DNA of 64,000 bases from UBA3006 sp031401235 (GCA_031401235.1 JANNRJ010000030.1:124001-188000), one strand, 5' to 3'. Numbered from the stretch's first letter, positions 16,440 to 25,268 are shown. Program-made: numbers and translations. The notes: generated from the sequence alone by a model not told the origin.

Positions 16440-17777
16440 GTGCTGGTGGCCACGGTTGATCAACAACGAACTGAAATTCCAGGCGGCTGGGTAGCCATAA
16501 CAAATGGCTTGATCAGCGGAGTTGGTCAAAGTGGATCTGAGCCGATCTCCAAAACCGTCATTGACGCGAGTGATTGTTTGGTCACACCAGGACTTGTGAA
16601 TTCTCACCATCACATGTTTCAAAATCTCACTCGTGCATACCCGCCGATGACCAACGCCCCATTATTCGGATGGCTGCAAACGCTGTATCCATTGTGGGCG
16701 ACGCTTGATGAGGAGTCGGCGTTTGTCTCGGCGTGGGTTGCCCTGGCTGAACTTGCCTTGTCCGGATGTACCACCACTAGCGACCACCTATATGTGCACC
16801 CCAAAGGTGCTGGAGATTTACTTGCCGCCGAGATATCTGCCGCGATCGAACTAGGCATTCGGTTCCATCCGACTCGTGGATCAATGTCATTGTCCCAAAA
16901 AGACGGTGGGCTACCGCCCGACAGTCTGGTGCAAGACATTGATTCAATATTGTCGGAGTCCCAACGCGCAATCGAAAATCATCATGACCGCAATCATGGG
17001 GCGATGGTACGCATCGCGCTTGCACCGTGCTCACCGTTTTCGGTGACAAAACGATTGATGCTCGAGTCCGCACGGCTGGCCGAACATCACGATGTTCGAT
17101 TGCACACCCATTTCGCCGAAAATGTCGAGGACGACGCATACTCATTGGAAACATTCGGTTGTCGTCCAACCGAGTATTTGGAAGAGGTTGGATGGTGTAG
17201 CGATCGAACATGGGTCGCTCATTGCGTGATGCCCAATGCCGATGAGGTAAAACGACTTGGTCGCGCACGTATCGGTGTCGCTCACTGCCCGAGTAGCAAT
17301 CTCATCTTGTCGTCTGGAATTGCGCCGGTAGTTGATCTTCGCGCTGCGGGTGTTCATGTTGGATTAGGGGTGGATGGTTCGTCGTCGGCCGACTCTGCTT
17401 CGTTATGGCTTGAAGCCCGTCAAGCAATGTTGCTTGCAAAACTACGAAGCGGGCCGTCTTCGAGCACAGCCCGGATGGCACTCGAAATCGCCACCCGCGG
17501 TGGCGCCGGTTGTCTTGGGCGGGTCGGCGAAATTGGTGAAATTAGCCTCGGTGCGGTTGGTGATTTAGCGGTGTGGTCACTTACTGGTCCACAATTTGCT
17601 GGAGCCATCGCCGATCCAATTGAAGCATGGTTGCGATGCGGACCAGTCTCTGTCCGCGACACAATCGTGCACGGTCGGGTGGTGGTTCGCCAAGGTCAAC
17701 TTATAAGCAATCGACTTGATGAGATGTTGAAACAGCATCGGCAACTTGCCGCTCGAATGCAACAACTCAACATTTAG
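16440..17777 (+). CDS. Amidohydrolase, 8-oxoguanine deaminase type
   Basis: A metal-dependent TIM-barrel hydrolase of the atrazine chlorohydrolase/8-oxoguanine deaminase subgroup. Metal ligands are visible in VNSHHHMFQ, in LHTHFAE and in GVDGSSSADSA. Segments such as FHPTRGSMSLS followed by DGGLPPDS are characteristic of 8-oxoguanine deaminase, so the likely reaction is 8-oxoguanine to urate. The GTG at 16440 is the first standard start, but family-like sequence (ADLCVCNAVLVATVD) continues upstream to a CTG at 16401, which overlaps the preceding TGA; the real start may be that CTG. Confidence 0.88.
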   Translation: MLVATVDQQRTEIPGGWVAITNGLISGVGQSGSEPISKTVIDASDCLVTPGLVNSHHHMFQNLTRAYPPMTNAPLFGWLQTLYPLWATLDEESAFVSAWVALAELALSGCTTTSDHLYVHPKGAGDLLAAEISAAIELGIRFHPTRGSMSLSQKDGGLPPDSLVQDIDSILSESQRAIENHHDRNHGAMVRIALAPCSPFSVTKRLMLESARLAEHHDVRLHTHFAENVEDDAYSLETFGCRPTEYLEEVGWCSDRTWVAHCVMPNADEVKRLGRARIGVAHCPSSNLILSSGIAPVVDLRAAGVHVGLGVDGSSSADSASLWLEARQAMLLAKLRSGPSSSTARMALEIATRGGAGCLGRVGEIGEISLGAVGDLAVWSLTGPQFAGAIADPIEAWLRCGPVSVRDTIVHGRVVVRQGQLISNRLDEMLKQHRQLAARMQQLNI

Positions 17778-17788
17778 CTGCGGTCACA

Positions 17789-18370
17789 ATGTTGCAACAC
17801 GTTGTTGTCACTTACCTCGCCATCGCACTTGCCGAGTTGCCGGACAAGACAATGTTGGCGACACTCATGCTCTCAACGACGTACAAAAATCGACTCGCGG
17901 TGTGGTGCGGAGTGACTTTGGGATATGCAACCCATGTGATCGTCGCCGTCTCATTTGGAGCAGTACTTACCGCTTTTCCACGACGGCCGCTGCACATGTT
18001 GGTCGGAGCCCTATTTATGGTCGGTGGCATTCTCACTTTGCGCAAACACGGTGATCATGAGAATTCAGAATCGAATCGCCAAGACGAAACATTGCGCCCA
18101 TTTCGAATCATCTGGATTGCCGCATCGGTCATTCTCATCGCCGAATTTGCTGATCTCACCCAATTAGCAACCGCTGGTCTTGCTGTGCGACTCGACGATC
18201 CCGTGTCCGTCGCAATCGGCGCAATATTGGCCCTGAGCACTGTCTCAGGAATTGGCGTGCTTGCCGGTTCGTGGATACAACAACATGTTCCGCTACGAAT
18301 AATTCAGAAAATTGCTGGAACGATGTTTCTTTTTATCGGCGGATCAACGCTTGTAGTGGCGGTGTTCTAA
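17789..18370 (+). CDS. GDT1/TMEM165-family cation transporter
   Basis: A 193-residue, six-helix membrane protein of the UPF0016 family, which moves Mn2+ or Ca2+. The two signature copies of E-x-G-D-[KR]-[TS] appear as ELPDKT near residue 14 and EFADLT near residue 120, both altered at the Gly position. The first form is familiar in actinobacteria. It follows the amidohydrolase by 11 bases and converges with glnR by a four-base overlap. Confidence 0.85.
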   Translation: MLQHVVVTYLAIALAELPDKTMLATLMLSTTYKNRLAVWCGVTLGYATHVIVAVSFGAVLTAFPRRPLHMLVGALFMVGGILTLRKHGDHENSESNRQDETLRPFRIIWIAASVILIAEFADLTQLATAGLAVRLDDPVSVAIGAILALSTVSGIGVLAGSWIQQHVPLRIIQKIAGTMFLFIGGSTLVVAVF

Positions 18371-19089
18371 ATTGACCACTTCGATTGACCAAAGCGATAG
18401 CCGACACTTCGTACCGTTTGGATGAGGTTGGCGTGTTCCTCGCCGAGTTTGGCGCGAAGTCGCCGAATGTGAACGTCAACGGTTCTGGCTCCGCCGAAGT
18501 ACTCATAGCCCCACACACGCGACAGTAAAGTTTCACGCGAAAATACCTTGCCGGGATTCTGGGCAAGAAATTTCAACAACTCATACTCCATATATGTGAG
18601 ATCAAGGGGTTGACCACCAAATGACGCTTGATATGTTTCAAGATTTAGTACCAGTCCGCCGTATTCGACCAGCGCTTCGAGTTTTCCAGAGAGCTCAGTC
18701 CAGAACAAATGTCGAAGGCGTGCTTCGAGTTCGCGAGGGTGAAAAGGTGCGAGGCAGAAGTCATCGTAAAGGTCATCGCGCAACTCAAGATCAGGAAGTT
18801 GTGCGCCACTCACCATCACAAGGACTCGCTGCACCGGAACATCTCGTTTTCGAAGTGACCGACAAAATGCCCAGCCACCTTCTGGATCGTCATCGCACAT
18901 CACAACAGCCCCGGCCCAACCTTCGGTCGGCTCGTTTTTTGCTGCTTCGGCACCCGTGGCAAACGCTTTCCATCGATATCCGGCCAAGTCCAATGTGCGA
19001 GCCAAATCAATTGGCGGCGGAGTCGGAAATACAGCCACCATATTGTTCACCTGATCGCCGGTGACCTTGAAAGAAAAATTGGAAGTCAT
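18367..19089 (-). CDS. glnR: GlnR-like OmpR-family nitrogen regulator
   Basis: A 240-residue regulator with a degenerate receiver domain and an OmpR-type winged helix. The DNA-binding part closely resembles actinobacterial GlnR: LDLTYMEYELLKFLAQNPG, VWGYEYFGGARTVDVHIRRL and RSVGYRFG. The receiver has an acidic stretch (VVMCDDDPEG) but lacks the usual DD pocket and Lys pattern, consistent with GlnR being an orphan, phosphorylation-independent regulator. Its ATG overlaps the stop of the upstream glutamine synthetase gene (ATGA), so it is translationally coupled. Context with two glutamine synthetases supports the name. Confidence 0.85.
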   Translation of the reverse strand: MTSNFSFKVTGDQVNNMVAVFPTPPPIDLARTLDLAGYRWKAFATGAEAAKNEPTEGWAGAVVMCDDDPEGGWAFCRSLRKRDVPVQRVLVMVSGAQLPDLELRDDLYDDFCLAPFHPRELEARLRHLFWTELSGKLEALVEYGGLVLNLETYQASFGGQPLDLTYMEYELLKFLAQNPGKVFSRETLLSRVWGYEYFGGARTVDVHIRRLRAKLGEEHANLIQTVRSVGYRFGQSKWSI

Positions 19090-20432
19090 AAAGCCCGTAA
19101 GTAGCGACCAAGTTCAAACTGACTTATATGAGTTTTGTAGTCGCGCCATTCATCACGCTTGTTGCGCAGAAACCACTCAAAGATGTGGTCACCAAGCGCC
19201 TCAGCAACCAGCGACGAGTTCTCCATCACGCGTAGTGCTTCGGAAAGCGATTGTGGTAATTGGGCGATTCCAAGTTTGGTCAGCATGGCATCATCCATTT
19301 CAAACAAGTTCGCATCAGCTTCAACTGGCAACTCGTATTCCTCTTCGATGCCTCGTAAGCCAGCGGCAAGAATGACAGAAAATGCGAGGTATGGATTACA
19401 GGCAGGATCTGGCGATCGATACTCAATACGCGTCGCCGACTCATTCTGTCGCTTTGGAATTGGCACCCGAATGAGCCCACTGCGATTGTTACGAGCCCAC
19501 GAAATATGAACTGGTGCTTCAAATCCTGGCACTAGTCGTTTGTAACTATTGACGGTTTGATTGGTCACCGCCGTGATTTCTGCCGCGTGCCTCAACAACC
19601 CGGCCATGAATTGCTTTGCGGTCTTGGAAAGATTGTACGGGTCATCGAAGCTGTGAAATGCGTTGTCCTCGCCAGTGAAAAGTGACAAATGCAAATGCAT
19701 TCCAGACCCCTGAATTTTTTCCAACGGTTTGGGCATGAATGTTGCGTGCACATTGTGTAAGGCGGCAATTTCTTTGACAACAAAACGAAATGTCATGACA
19801 CTGTCAGCCATTGCCAACGCATCGGTGTGCCGAAGATCAATTTCGTGCTGGCTTGGCGCATCTTCGTGAAAGCTATATTCCACCGGGATACTCATTGTCT
19901 CCAACGTGCGAATTGTTTCCTTGCGAAGCGAACTAGCAATGTCGGTGCTCGTCAGATCAAAGAAGCCACCTTCGTCAAGGAGGACCGGTTGCTGTCCTGA
20001 AACAGGCGGAGCAAAGTAGAAGTACTCGATGTCGGGTGCGATATAGAACGAGTAGCCCTTTTTACGGGAACGTTCCAGATTTCGTCTCAACACTTGTCGC
20101 GGATCACCGTCAAAAGGTGTTCCATCTAAACGAGCAATGTCGCAAAATACGCGAGCTTCGGCACCTTTCGGGTCGACCCAAGGTAGGACTTCGAAGGTGT
20201 TGGCATCTGGAATTGCCAAGACATCGCTCTCCTGTACGCGGCTGTAACCATCAATGGATGAGCCGTCGAACGACATGCCATCGTTCAGCGCATTTTCCAT
20301 TTCCGCTGGACTGATGGCGAAACTCTTGAGGTTGCCCAACACATCGGTAAACCACAAGCGGACTAGTCGAATTCCGCGTTCTTCGACTGTGCGAAGGACA
20401 TAGTCGCGCTGTTGCTCATGCATGCCAGACAT
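19086..20432 (-). CDS. Type I glutamine synthetase (GlnA2-like)
   Basis: A 448-residue GSI-type enzyme, ATP-dependent ligation of ammonia or an amine to glutamate. The N-terminus (RTVEERGIRLVRLWFTDVLG) is that of actinobacterial GlnA2 (Rv2222c type). The ATP/metal motifs are SFHEDAPSQHEIDLR and KPLEKIQGSGMHLH. The usual adenylylated Tyr region near the C-terminus (NPYLAFSVILAAGL...) lacks the GlnE target motif, consistent with the GSI-alpha type. Two in-frame ATGs occur; AGGGG lies just before the first and nine bases before the second at 20423. It may act on polyamines rather than ammonia, as some GlnA2 paralogues do. Confidence 0.9.
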   Translation of the reverse strand: MSGMHEQQRDYVLRTVEERGIRLVRLWFTDVLGNLKSFAISPAEMENALNDGMSFDGSSIDGYSRVQESDVLAIPDANTFEVLPWVDPKGAEARVFCDIARLDGTPFDGDPRQVLRRNLERSRKKGYSFYIAPDIEYFYFAPPVSGQQPVLLDEGGFFDLTSTDIASSLRKETIRTLETMSIPVEYSFHEDAPSQHEIDLRHTDALAMADSVMTFRFVVKEIAALHNVHATFMPKPLEKIQGSGMHLHLSLFTGEDNAFHSFDDPYNLSKTAKQFMAGLLRHAAEITAVTNQTVNSYKRLVPGFEAPVHISWARNNRSGLIRVPIPKRQNESATRIEYRSPDPACNPYLAFSVILAAGLRGIEEEYELPVEADANLFEMDDAMLTKLGIAQLPQSLSEALRVMENSSLVAEALGDHIFEWFLRNKRDEWRDYKTHISQFELGRYLRAL

Positions 20433-20476
20433 CCCCTAAGTCTGCCGTTTGAGCGGCACTTTTGCTTATCCCGAGG

Positions 20477-21547
20477 TCACTTACCGGATTTCTTTTTGCC
20501 CGATTTCTTACTCCCTGCCTTCTTTGAACTGGCCGGAGTCTTGGCCGCACCGCAGACAGTTTCCAAAATGAGTCGAGTGACAACATACGGATCGCAGTTT
20601 GCATTCGGGCGACGATCTTCGGCGTAGCCCTTCTTATCGCGGGCCACTTGCCATGGAATTCGAACGGAAGCGCCACGATTGGATACTCCAAAGGTGAACT
20701 TGTTGTACGGTGCCGTTTCGTGTTTGCCAGTGAGTCGGCTCTCAATGTCGTAACCGTAATTGCTGACATGCTCCATGATTCGTGTGCTGAGTGCTTGACA
20801 CGCATCTTCAATCGGTTTGTAACTCGAACGCATTGCGGCAGTTGAAAAATTGGTATGGGCTCCGGCACCGTTCCAATCTCCTTTCTGCGGTTTCGCATCC
20901 AAAGAAATGACGACGTCATAGTCCTCGGCGATTCGGCTCAGCAACCATCGGGCAATGTACATGTGGTCACTCACTGCAAGTGCATCCGATGGACCAATTT
21001 GAAATTCCCATTGACCGGGCATCACCTCCGCATTCGTTCCCGAAATGTCAAGACCTGCATCCAGACAAGCCTGCGTGTGTTCTTCGATAATTTCACGACC
21101 CATAACTCGGCCCGCCCCAACGCCGCAGTAGTACGGACCTTGTGGCTCTGGTTCGCCGGACAATTCGGGGAATCCCAATGGCCGACCGTTAAGCCGCATC
21201 ATCGTGTACTCCTGTTCGATTCCATAAATCATTCCGTGCGCTTTAAATTTGTTGGCTGCCGATGCACACGCCGCACGCGTGTTAGTTGGGTGCGGTGCTC
21301 CGGTTGAGGCGATCAGCACTTCGCACAACACCAAAATATTCTTTCCGCCTCGAAGCGGATCGGGGCAACTAAAGACCGGATTTAAAATACAGTCCGATTG
21401 CTCACCGGTCGCTTGCTCGGTGGAGGATCCATCGAAGCCCCAGATCGGCGGTGTCTTTTCTCCGATGGGAATAATCTTTGTCTTTGATCGCAGCGTGGGT
21501 GTCGGTTTATGGCCGTCGAGCCAGATGTATTCAGCTTGATAAGCCAT
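20477..21547 (-). CDS. glnII: Type II (eukaryote-like) glutamine synthetase
   Basis: A 356-residue GSII enzyme. Diagnostic segments are WGFDGSSTEQATG, YGIEQEYTMM, PGQWEFQIGP and GAGAHTNFSTAAMR, and the C-terminal NRGASVRIP with the catalytic Arg region. The start at 21547 is supported by GGAAGGA six bases upstream and by homology; a longer frame continues upstream. The C-terminus has an unusual Ser/Lys-rich tail of about 17 residues (SSKKAGSKKSGKKKSGK). It heads the glnII-glnA2-glnR operon, whose promoter region carries phased GlnR-like half-sites. Confidence 0.95.
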   Translation of the reverse strand: MAYQAEYIWLDGHKPTPTLRSKTKIIPIGEKTPPIWGFDGSSTEQATGEQSDCILNPVFSCPDPLRGGKNILVLCEVLIASTGAPHPTNTRAACASAANKFKAHGMIYGIEQEYTMMRLNGRPLGFPELSGEPEPQGPYYCGVGAGRVMGREIIEEHTQACLDAGLDISGTNAEVMPGQWEFQIGPSDALAVSDHMYIARWLLSRIAEDYDVVISLDAKPQKGDWNGAGAHTNFSTAAMRSSYKPIEDACQALSTRIMEHVSNYGYDIESRLTGKHETAPYNKFTFGVSNRGASVRIPWQVARDKKGYAEDRRPNANCDPYVVTRLILETVCGAAKTPASSKKAGSKKSGKKKSGK

Positions 21548-21634
21548 TGGATTTCCTTCCAGTTGGGAGGCGGATCTGGATATTTTAATGATATTTAGGC
21601 CACCTCGGGTATCTGGCAAGTGTTGTCGATGGGA

Positions 21635-21672
21635 GTTGCTCTGCCGTTACTTAATTGTGAACGGAGCGTGAA
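21635..21672. promoter_or_regulatory. Candidate GlnR operator between glnII and nadE
   Basis: Four five-base half-sites spaced at 11 bases, read on the minus strand TTCAC-n6-TTCAC-n6-GTAAC-n6-GCAAC. The last two match the GlnR box GTnAC-n6-GAAAC except one base. The array lies 88-125 bases before the glnII ATG, upstream of a possible -35 (TTGCCA, minus strand, 21614-21619), and ends 14 bases before the nadE -10. Confidence 0.6.
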
Positions 21673-21685
21673 GTTATTTAATCCG

Positions 21686-21691
21686 TAGCCT
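21686..21691 (+). promoter_or_regulatory. Candidate -10 element of nadE
   Basis: TAGCCT, six bases, then the GTG start of nadE at 21698. The putative GlnR half-sites fall in its -35 region, so GlnR binding could affect nadE too. Confidence 0.5.
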
Positions 21692-21697
21692 GAGGTT

Positions 21698-23404
21698 GTG
21701 GCCGCAACCCCAAGCGTTCTGCGAATTGGACTCGCCCAGATCAATTCAACGGTCGGAGACCTCACCGGCAATATTGAACTCATTATCAACACTTATGACA
21801 GCGCTCGCGCCCAGAACTGTGATGTGGTCGCATTTCCTGAACTTTGTGTGAGTGGTTACCCGCCAGAGGATCTTGTGTTGAAGGCGGGGTTCGTTGCAGA
21901 CAACCGCGCTGCCATGCAGAGATGTGCTGAACATACGAGTGATTGCGTAGCGGTTATTGGGTATGTCGATGTCGATGATCAAGGTCGATTGTTCAATGCA
22001 GCTGCAATTTGTCTAGGTGGTGTTGTTCGTGGCACCTACTTCAAACACCTGCTACCCAACTATGGCGTGTTTGATGAGGATCGATATTTCACACCAGGTC
22101 TCGACGTATCTGGATTGCCAAAGTTGTTTCAAATTGGTGGAATTCTTGTTGGCGTCACCATATGTGAGGACATTTGGACCGCCGATGGACCGGTTCGTGC
22201 TCAGGCCCAAGCTGGTGCCGTACTTAACATCAACATCAACGCTTCTCCGTATCATCGCGGAAAGATTGGCCAACGACAGCAGATGTTAAGCGAGCGGGCC
22301 AAGGAGAATCGCTGTGCGATCGCCTATGTCAACCAAGTTGGTGGCCAAGATGAGTTGGTGTTTGATGGTGGGTCAATGTTGTTTGCTGCCGACGGAACTC
22401 TGACATCTCGCTCGCCTCAATTTGTTGAAGATCTGCTTGTGGCGGATCTTGAACTTCCTCCGTGTGGACTGGCAATTGGTTCCAGCGTCGTTGACGTCAC
22501 CTCGACATCCAAATCGCGTTCCAGCGCTGCGATTCCAAGAGTTGCACCACGTTGTTCGGATTTTGAAGAACTGTACGGGGCACTCATCACCGGAGTGCGT
22601 GATTACGTGAATAAAAATGGCTTCACCGATGTGGTAATTGGATTGTCGGGCGGTGTGGATTCGGCATTGGTTGCCGCGCTGGCAACCGAAGCCCTTGGCG
22701 CCGATCATGTTCATGGAATTTCGATGCCGTCTCGATATTCGAGTACGGGATCACAAACTGATGCCGCGCAATTGGCGAGCAACCTCGGTATCAATATGCA
22801 GACAATTTCCATTGAGCCGGCGTTTCAGGCATATCTAGAAATGTGTGCGCCAAGTTTTGCCAACAAGCCAGTAGATCTCACTGAAGAAAATTTGCAAAGC
22901 AGAATCCGGGGCACAACTTTGATGGCATTGTCCAACAAGTTTGGCTGGATGGTGCTCACGACAGGCAACAAGAGTGAATTGGCAGTCGGATACTTCACTC
23001 TGTACGGTGACTCGGTCGGCGGGTTTGCGGTGATTAAGGATTTACTAAAGACAACCGTCTATGAACTGTGCAATTACATCAACCTTCGCACCGGCAGGGA
23101 ACTCATCCCGACAGCCGTCATCACCAAACCGCCGTCGGCCGAACTTCGCCCAGATCAACGCGACGACCAAAGTTTGCCTCCCTATGACGTGCTCGATGCA
23201 ATTCTCGCGTTGTATGTCGAAAGTGATCACACTGCGACAGAAATTATTGCACTTGGTCACGAGTCTGAACTCGTCCGTCGAGTAGCGCGCCTGGTTGATA
23301 TGAACGAGTACAAGCGTCGCCAAAGTCCGCCTGGAGTTCGGGTAACGCTCAAGGCATTTGGCAAAGATCGTCGCTTACCGATTACCAATGCATATCGAGG
23401 TTAG
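21698..23404 (+). CDS. nadE: Glutamine-dependent NAD+ synthetase
   Basis: A 568-residue two-domain enzyme: an N-terminal nitrilase-fold glutaminase (residues about 1-260, catalytic Cys in VGVTICEDIWTADGP, Glu in VAFPELCVSGYPPEDL) and a C-terminal synthetase with the PP-loop GLSGGVDSALVAALATEALG. It amidates nicotinate adenine dinucleotide using glutamine. Start is GTG. It diverges from glnII, a link between glutamine supply and NAD synthesis. The 3' end overlaps the convergent MFS gene by four bases. Confidence 0.97.
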   Translation: MAATPSVLRIGLAQINSTVGDLTGNIELIINTYDSARAQNCDVVAFPELCVSGYPPEDLVLKAGFVADNRAAMQRCAEHTSDCVAVIGYVDVDDQGRLFNAAAICLGGVVRGTYFKHLLPNYGVFDEDRYFTPGLDVSGLPKLFQIGGILVGVTICEDIWTADGPVRAQAQAGAVLNININASPYHRGKIGQRQQMLSERAKENRCAIAYVNQVGGQDELVFDGGSMLFAADGTLTSRSPQFVEDLLVADLELPPCGLAIGSSVVDVTSTSKSRSSAAIPRVAPRCSDFEELYGALITGVRDYVNKNGFTDVVIGLSGGVDSALVAALATEALGADHVHGISMPSRYSSTGSQTDAAQLASNLGINMQTISIEPAFQAYLEMCAPSFANKPVDLTEENLQSRIRGTTLMALSNKFGWMVLTTGNKSELAVGYFTLYGDSVGGFAVIKDLLKTTVYELCNYINLRTGRELIPTAVITKPPSAELRPDQRDDQSLPPYDVLDAILALYVESDHTATEIIALGHESELVRRVARLVDMNEYKRRQSPPGVRVTLKAFGKDRRLPITNAYRG

Positions 23405-24600
23405 GTGGATGTCTCTCCACTTTGGTTAACACCGCCGAGATGGCGAAACCATAAAATTGATACCGACGCCAATACGGCGAACCCACCGCCAATAAGCGCG
23501 GGTGCGCAGATCCCCAAATTGGCGTAGGCAGCTGTGGCGACAAGTGACATTGACGCGCGTCCAAGTGTTCCGCCACCGAGAACCCAGCCCATTCCGGTAC
23601 CTGGACTATTTTTCACAAGTTGCGTGGCAATGGGCAACATGCTCACCACCGCAAATTCAAAACCCATCAGGTAAATTGCCAAAGCAATAAGTCCGACCAG
23701 GAGATGAGATGATCCAATTGCCAGCAAGACTCCGGCGGGCAACATCAGTAACGACCCCATGGCGATGCTTATCTCCTTGCCCCACGCATCGGTTCTCGAA
23801 GCGCTGTTGAGTGCGGCAAATAGTTCGACGGAACCCAATCCAAATCCGACAGCAGCAATTCCAGCTGGTCCGTAGCCGAATTCGTCTCCAAGCCACGCGC
23901 CAAAGGTGATGAAAACACATTGGCTAGCCGCCATGTTGCAATATGAAGTGCCAACCACAATCCAATTTCGTCCCGTTACGCGGTGGACATGATCTATTGC
24001 ACGTACGTGAACGATTCGCGGCTCGGAGGTAACTCGAGTGGCGATGACTGCCATCATCGCAACAACTCCAACTGCACCAAGGGCGTAGCCACCGCGCCAA
24101 TTGGTGAGTGCTGTAACGACACCCATCGCCGAAACTCCGATTAACAACCCCAGCGCCCATGCGGTTTCAGTGAAGCCAACGACGCGACTTCGACGTTCGT
24201 AAGGAACATGATCGGCAATCCAGGCACCAAGTCCCAAGTCGAAGAACAATTTTGTCGTGCTCATAAAGGTGATACCGATGGCAAAGAACACTGGGTTGGG
24301 CGAGATTGCCGCCATCATCGCCCCCAGTGCGGTTCCACCAAGACCCAACAACATTGCGCTTCGATGTCTCAGCCGATCTACATATCGTCCGGCAAATGGC
24401 GAGGCCAATCCGGAGAGTTCAGACACAAACATGGCAATCCCAAGTTCCGGAAGCGAGATATCGAAACCTTTAGCAATTACTGCGAGAAAGGGTGGGGCGA
24501 ATCGGTAACAGGCATTGGCAACTATTCGGGCAAAAGTGACTGCGGTTATGTTTCGACGAACCTGTGGAGCAAAGGAATCATCAAGTCGTCCACCAAACAC
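23401..24600 (-). CDS. Major facilitator superfamily transporter
   Basis: About 399 residues and twelve predicted helices. The loop between helices 2 and 3 reads GRYVDRLRHRSAMLLGLGG, the MFS signature region, and EFGYGPAGIAAVGFGLGSVE opens the second half. The GTG at 24600 is preferred because TAGCGT lies eight bases upstream; a TTG at 24606 is the alternative. No substrate can be assigned. It is followed, toward higher coordinates, by the phosphatase gene on the same strand with an 11-base gap, so the two may form an operon. Confidence 0.88.
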   Translation of the reverse strand: MFGGRLDDSFAPQVRRNITAVTFARIVANACYRFAPPFLAVIAKGFDISLPELGIAMFVSELSGLASPFAGRYVDRLRHRSAMLLGLGGTALGAMMAAISPNPVFFAIGITFMSTTKLFFDLGLGAWIADHVPYERRSRVVGFTETAWALGLLIGVSAMGVVTALTNWRGGYALGAVGVVAMMAVIATRVTSEPRIVHVRAIDHVHRVTGRNWIVVGTSYCNMAASQCVFITFGAWLGDEFGYGPAGIAAVGFGLGSVELFAALNSASRTDAWGKEISIAMGSLLMLPAGVLLAIGSSHLLVGLIALAIYLMGFEFAVVSMLPIATQLVKNSPGTGMGWVLGGGTLGRASMSLVATAAYANLGICAPALIGGGFAVLASVSILWFRHLGGVNQSGETST

Positions 24601-24611
24601 GAACAATTACG

Positions 24612-25214
24612 CTACAGGGTGTCACCGCCGGGCAAATCGCCGAGCAGAGTAACGATGTCGCCTGCACTGATGTGACCATCGCGATGGACATCAAACCAAC
24701 AACCACCCAGATTCGGAAGTCTGGGATTGCTTACTCCGAGAGTATGACGCAATGTACGAATTACACCGCTATGACTGATTACGAGAGCCGTGCCATTTTG
24801 AGACCGATGTGCAATGTCGGTGATGGCAGTAGTAAATCGTTGCACGATGGACTCATCAGATTCGAACCCCTCAGGCTTTTGTCGTGCCGCAAGATATCCC
24901 GGCCAGCGAGTCTCGATTTGATGTCGAGTCAAACCTTCCCATGGTCCAATGTTGGATTCCTGCAACCGCTCGTCGATCTCAACAGGACCAATACCGAGAG
25001 TTTCAGAAATGATGTGAGCGGTATGGAGCGCTCGAGTCAGGTGGCTGGCAATGATCAAGTCGAAAGTGCCGAGTTTCTCGGCTGCCGCGTGAGCCTGTTT
25101 GATTCCTTCTTCGCTGAGATCGATGTTGGCCTGACCTTGCCAGCGCTCTTCAATGTTCCACAGCGATTGACCATGTCTAATCACAAGTAGTCGGGAGACT
25201 ATTTCACTGCTCAC
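24612..25214 (-). CDS. Histidine phosphatase family protein (phosphoglycerate mutase-like)
   Basis: A 200-residue branch-1 histidine phosphatase. The catalytic motif is LLVIRHGQSLWN, the proton donor Glu is in ERLQESNIGPWEGLT, and the second catalytic His lies in TALVISHSGVIRTL. The GTG at 25214 is chosen because the domain begins just after it and a longer frame would overlap the divergent moaD-like gene. Family members include cofactor-dependent phosphoglycerate mutases and alpha-ribazole or broad phosphatases; the short length favours a phosphatase. Confidence 0.85.
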   Translation of the reverse strand: MSSEIVSRLLVIRHGQSLWNIEERWQGQANIDLSEEGIKQAHAAAEKLGTFDLIIASHLTRALHTAHIISETLGIGPVEIDERLQESNIGPWEGLTRHQIETRWPGYLAARQKPEGFESDESIVQRFTTAITDIAHRSQNGTALVISHSGVIRTLRHTLGVSNPRLPNLGGCWFDVHRDGHISAGDIVTLLGDLPGGDTL

Positions 25215-25256
25215 GGTCGCATTCCAAGACACGCCAAGGCAGGGTAGTGGCAAAGG

Positions 25257-25262
25257 TACGCT
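25257..25262 (+). promoter_or_regulatory. Candidate -10 element of the moaD-like/rsiG-like operon
   Basis: TACGCT directly precedes the GTG at 25263 and is six bases before the next in-frame GTG at 25269; the spacing seen elsewhere in the window favours 25269 as the start. Confidence 0.4.
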
Positions 25263-25268
25263 GTGAAT

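Noticed and set aside
23401..23404. Four-base overlap of nadE and the MFS gene as a regulatory feature
   Set aside because: A convergent stop-codon overlap is common in compact genomes and needs no special explanation.
24850..24865. GATTCGAACCCC, resembling a tRNA T-arm
   Set aside because: It is inside the histidine phosphatase gene, encoding EGFESD, with no acceptor or anticodon stems around it.
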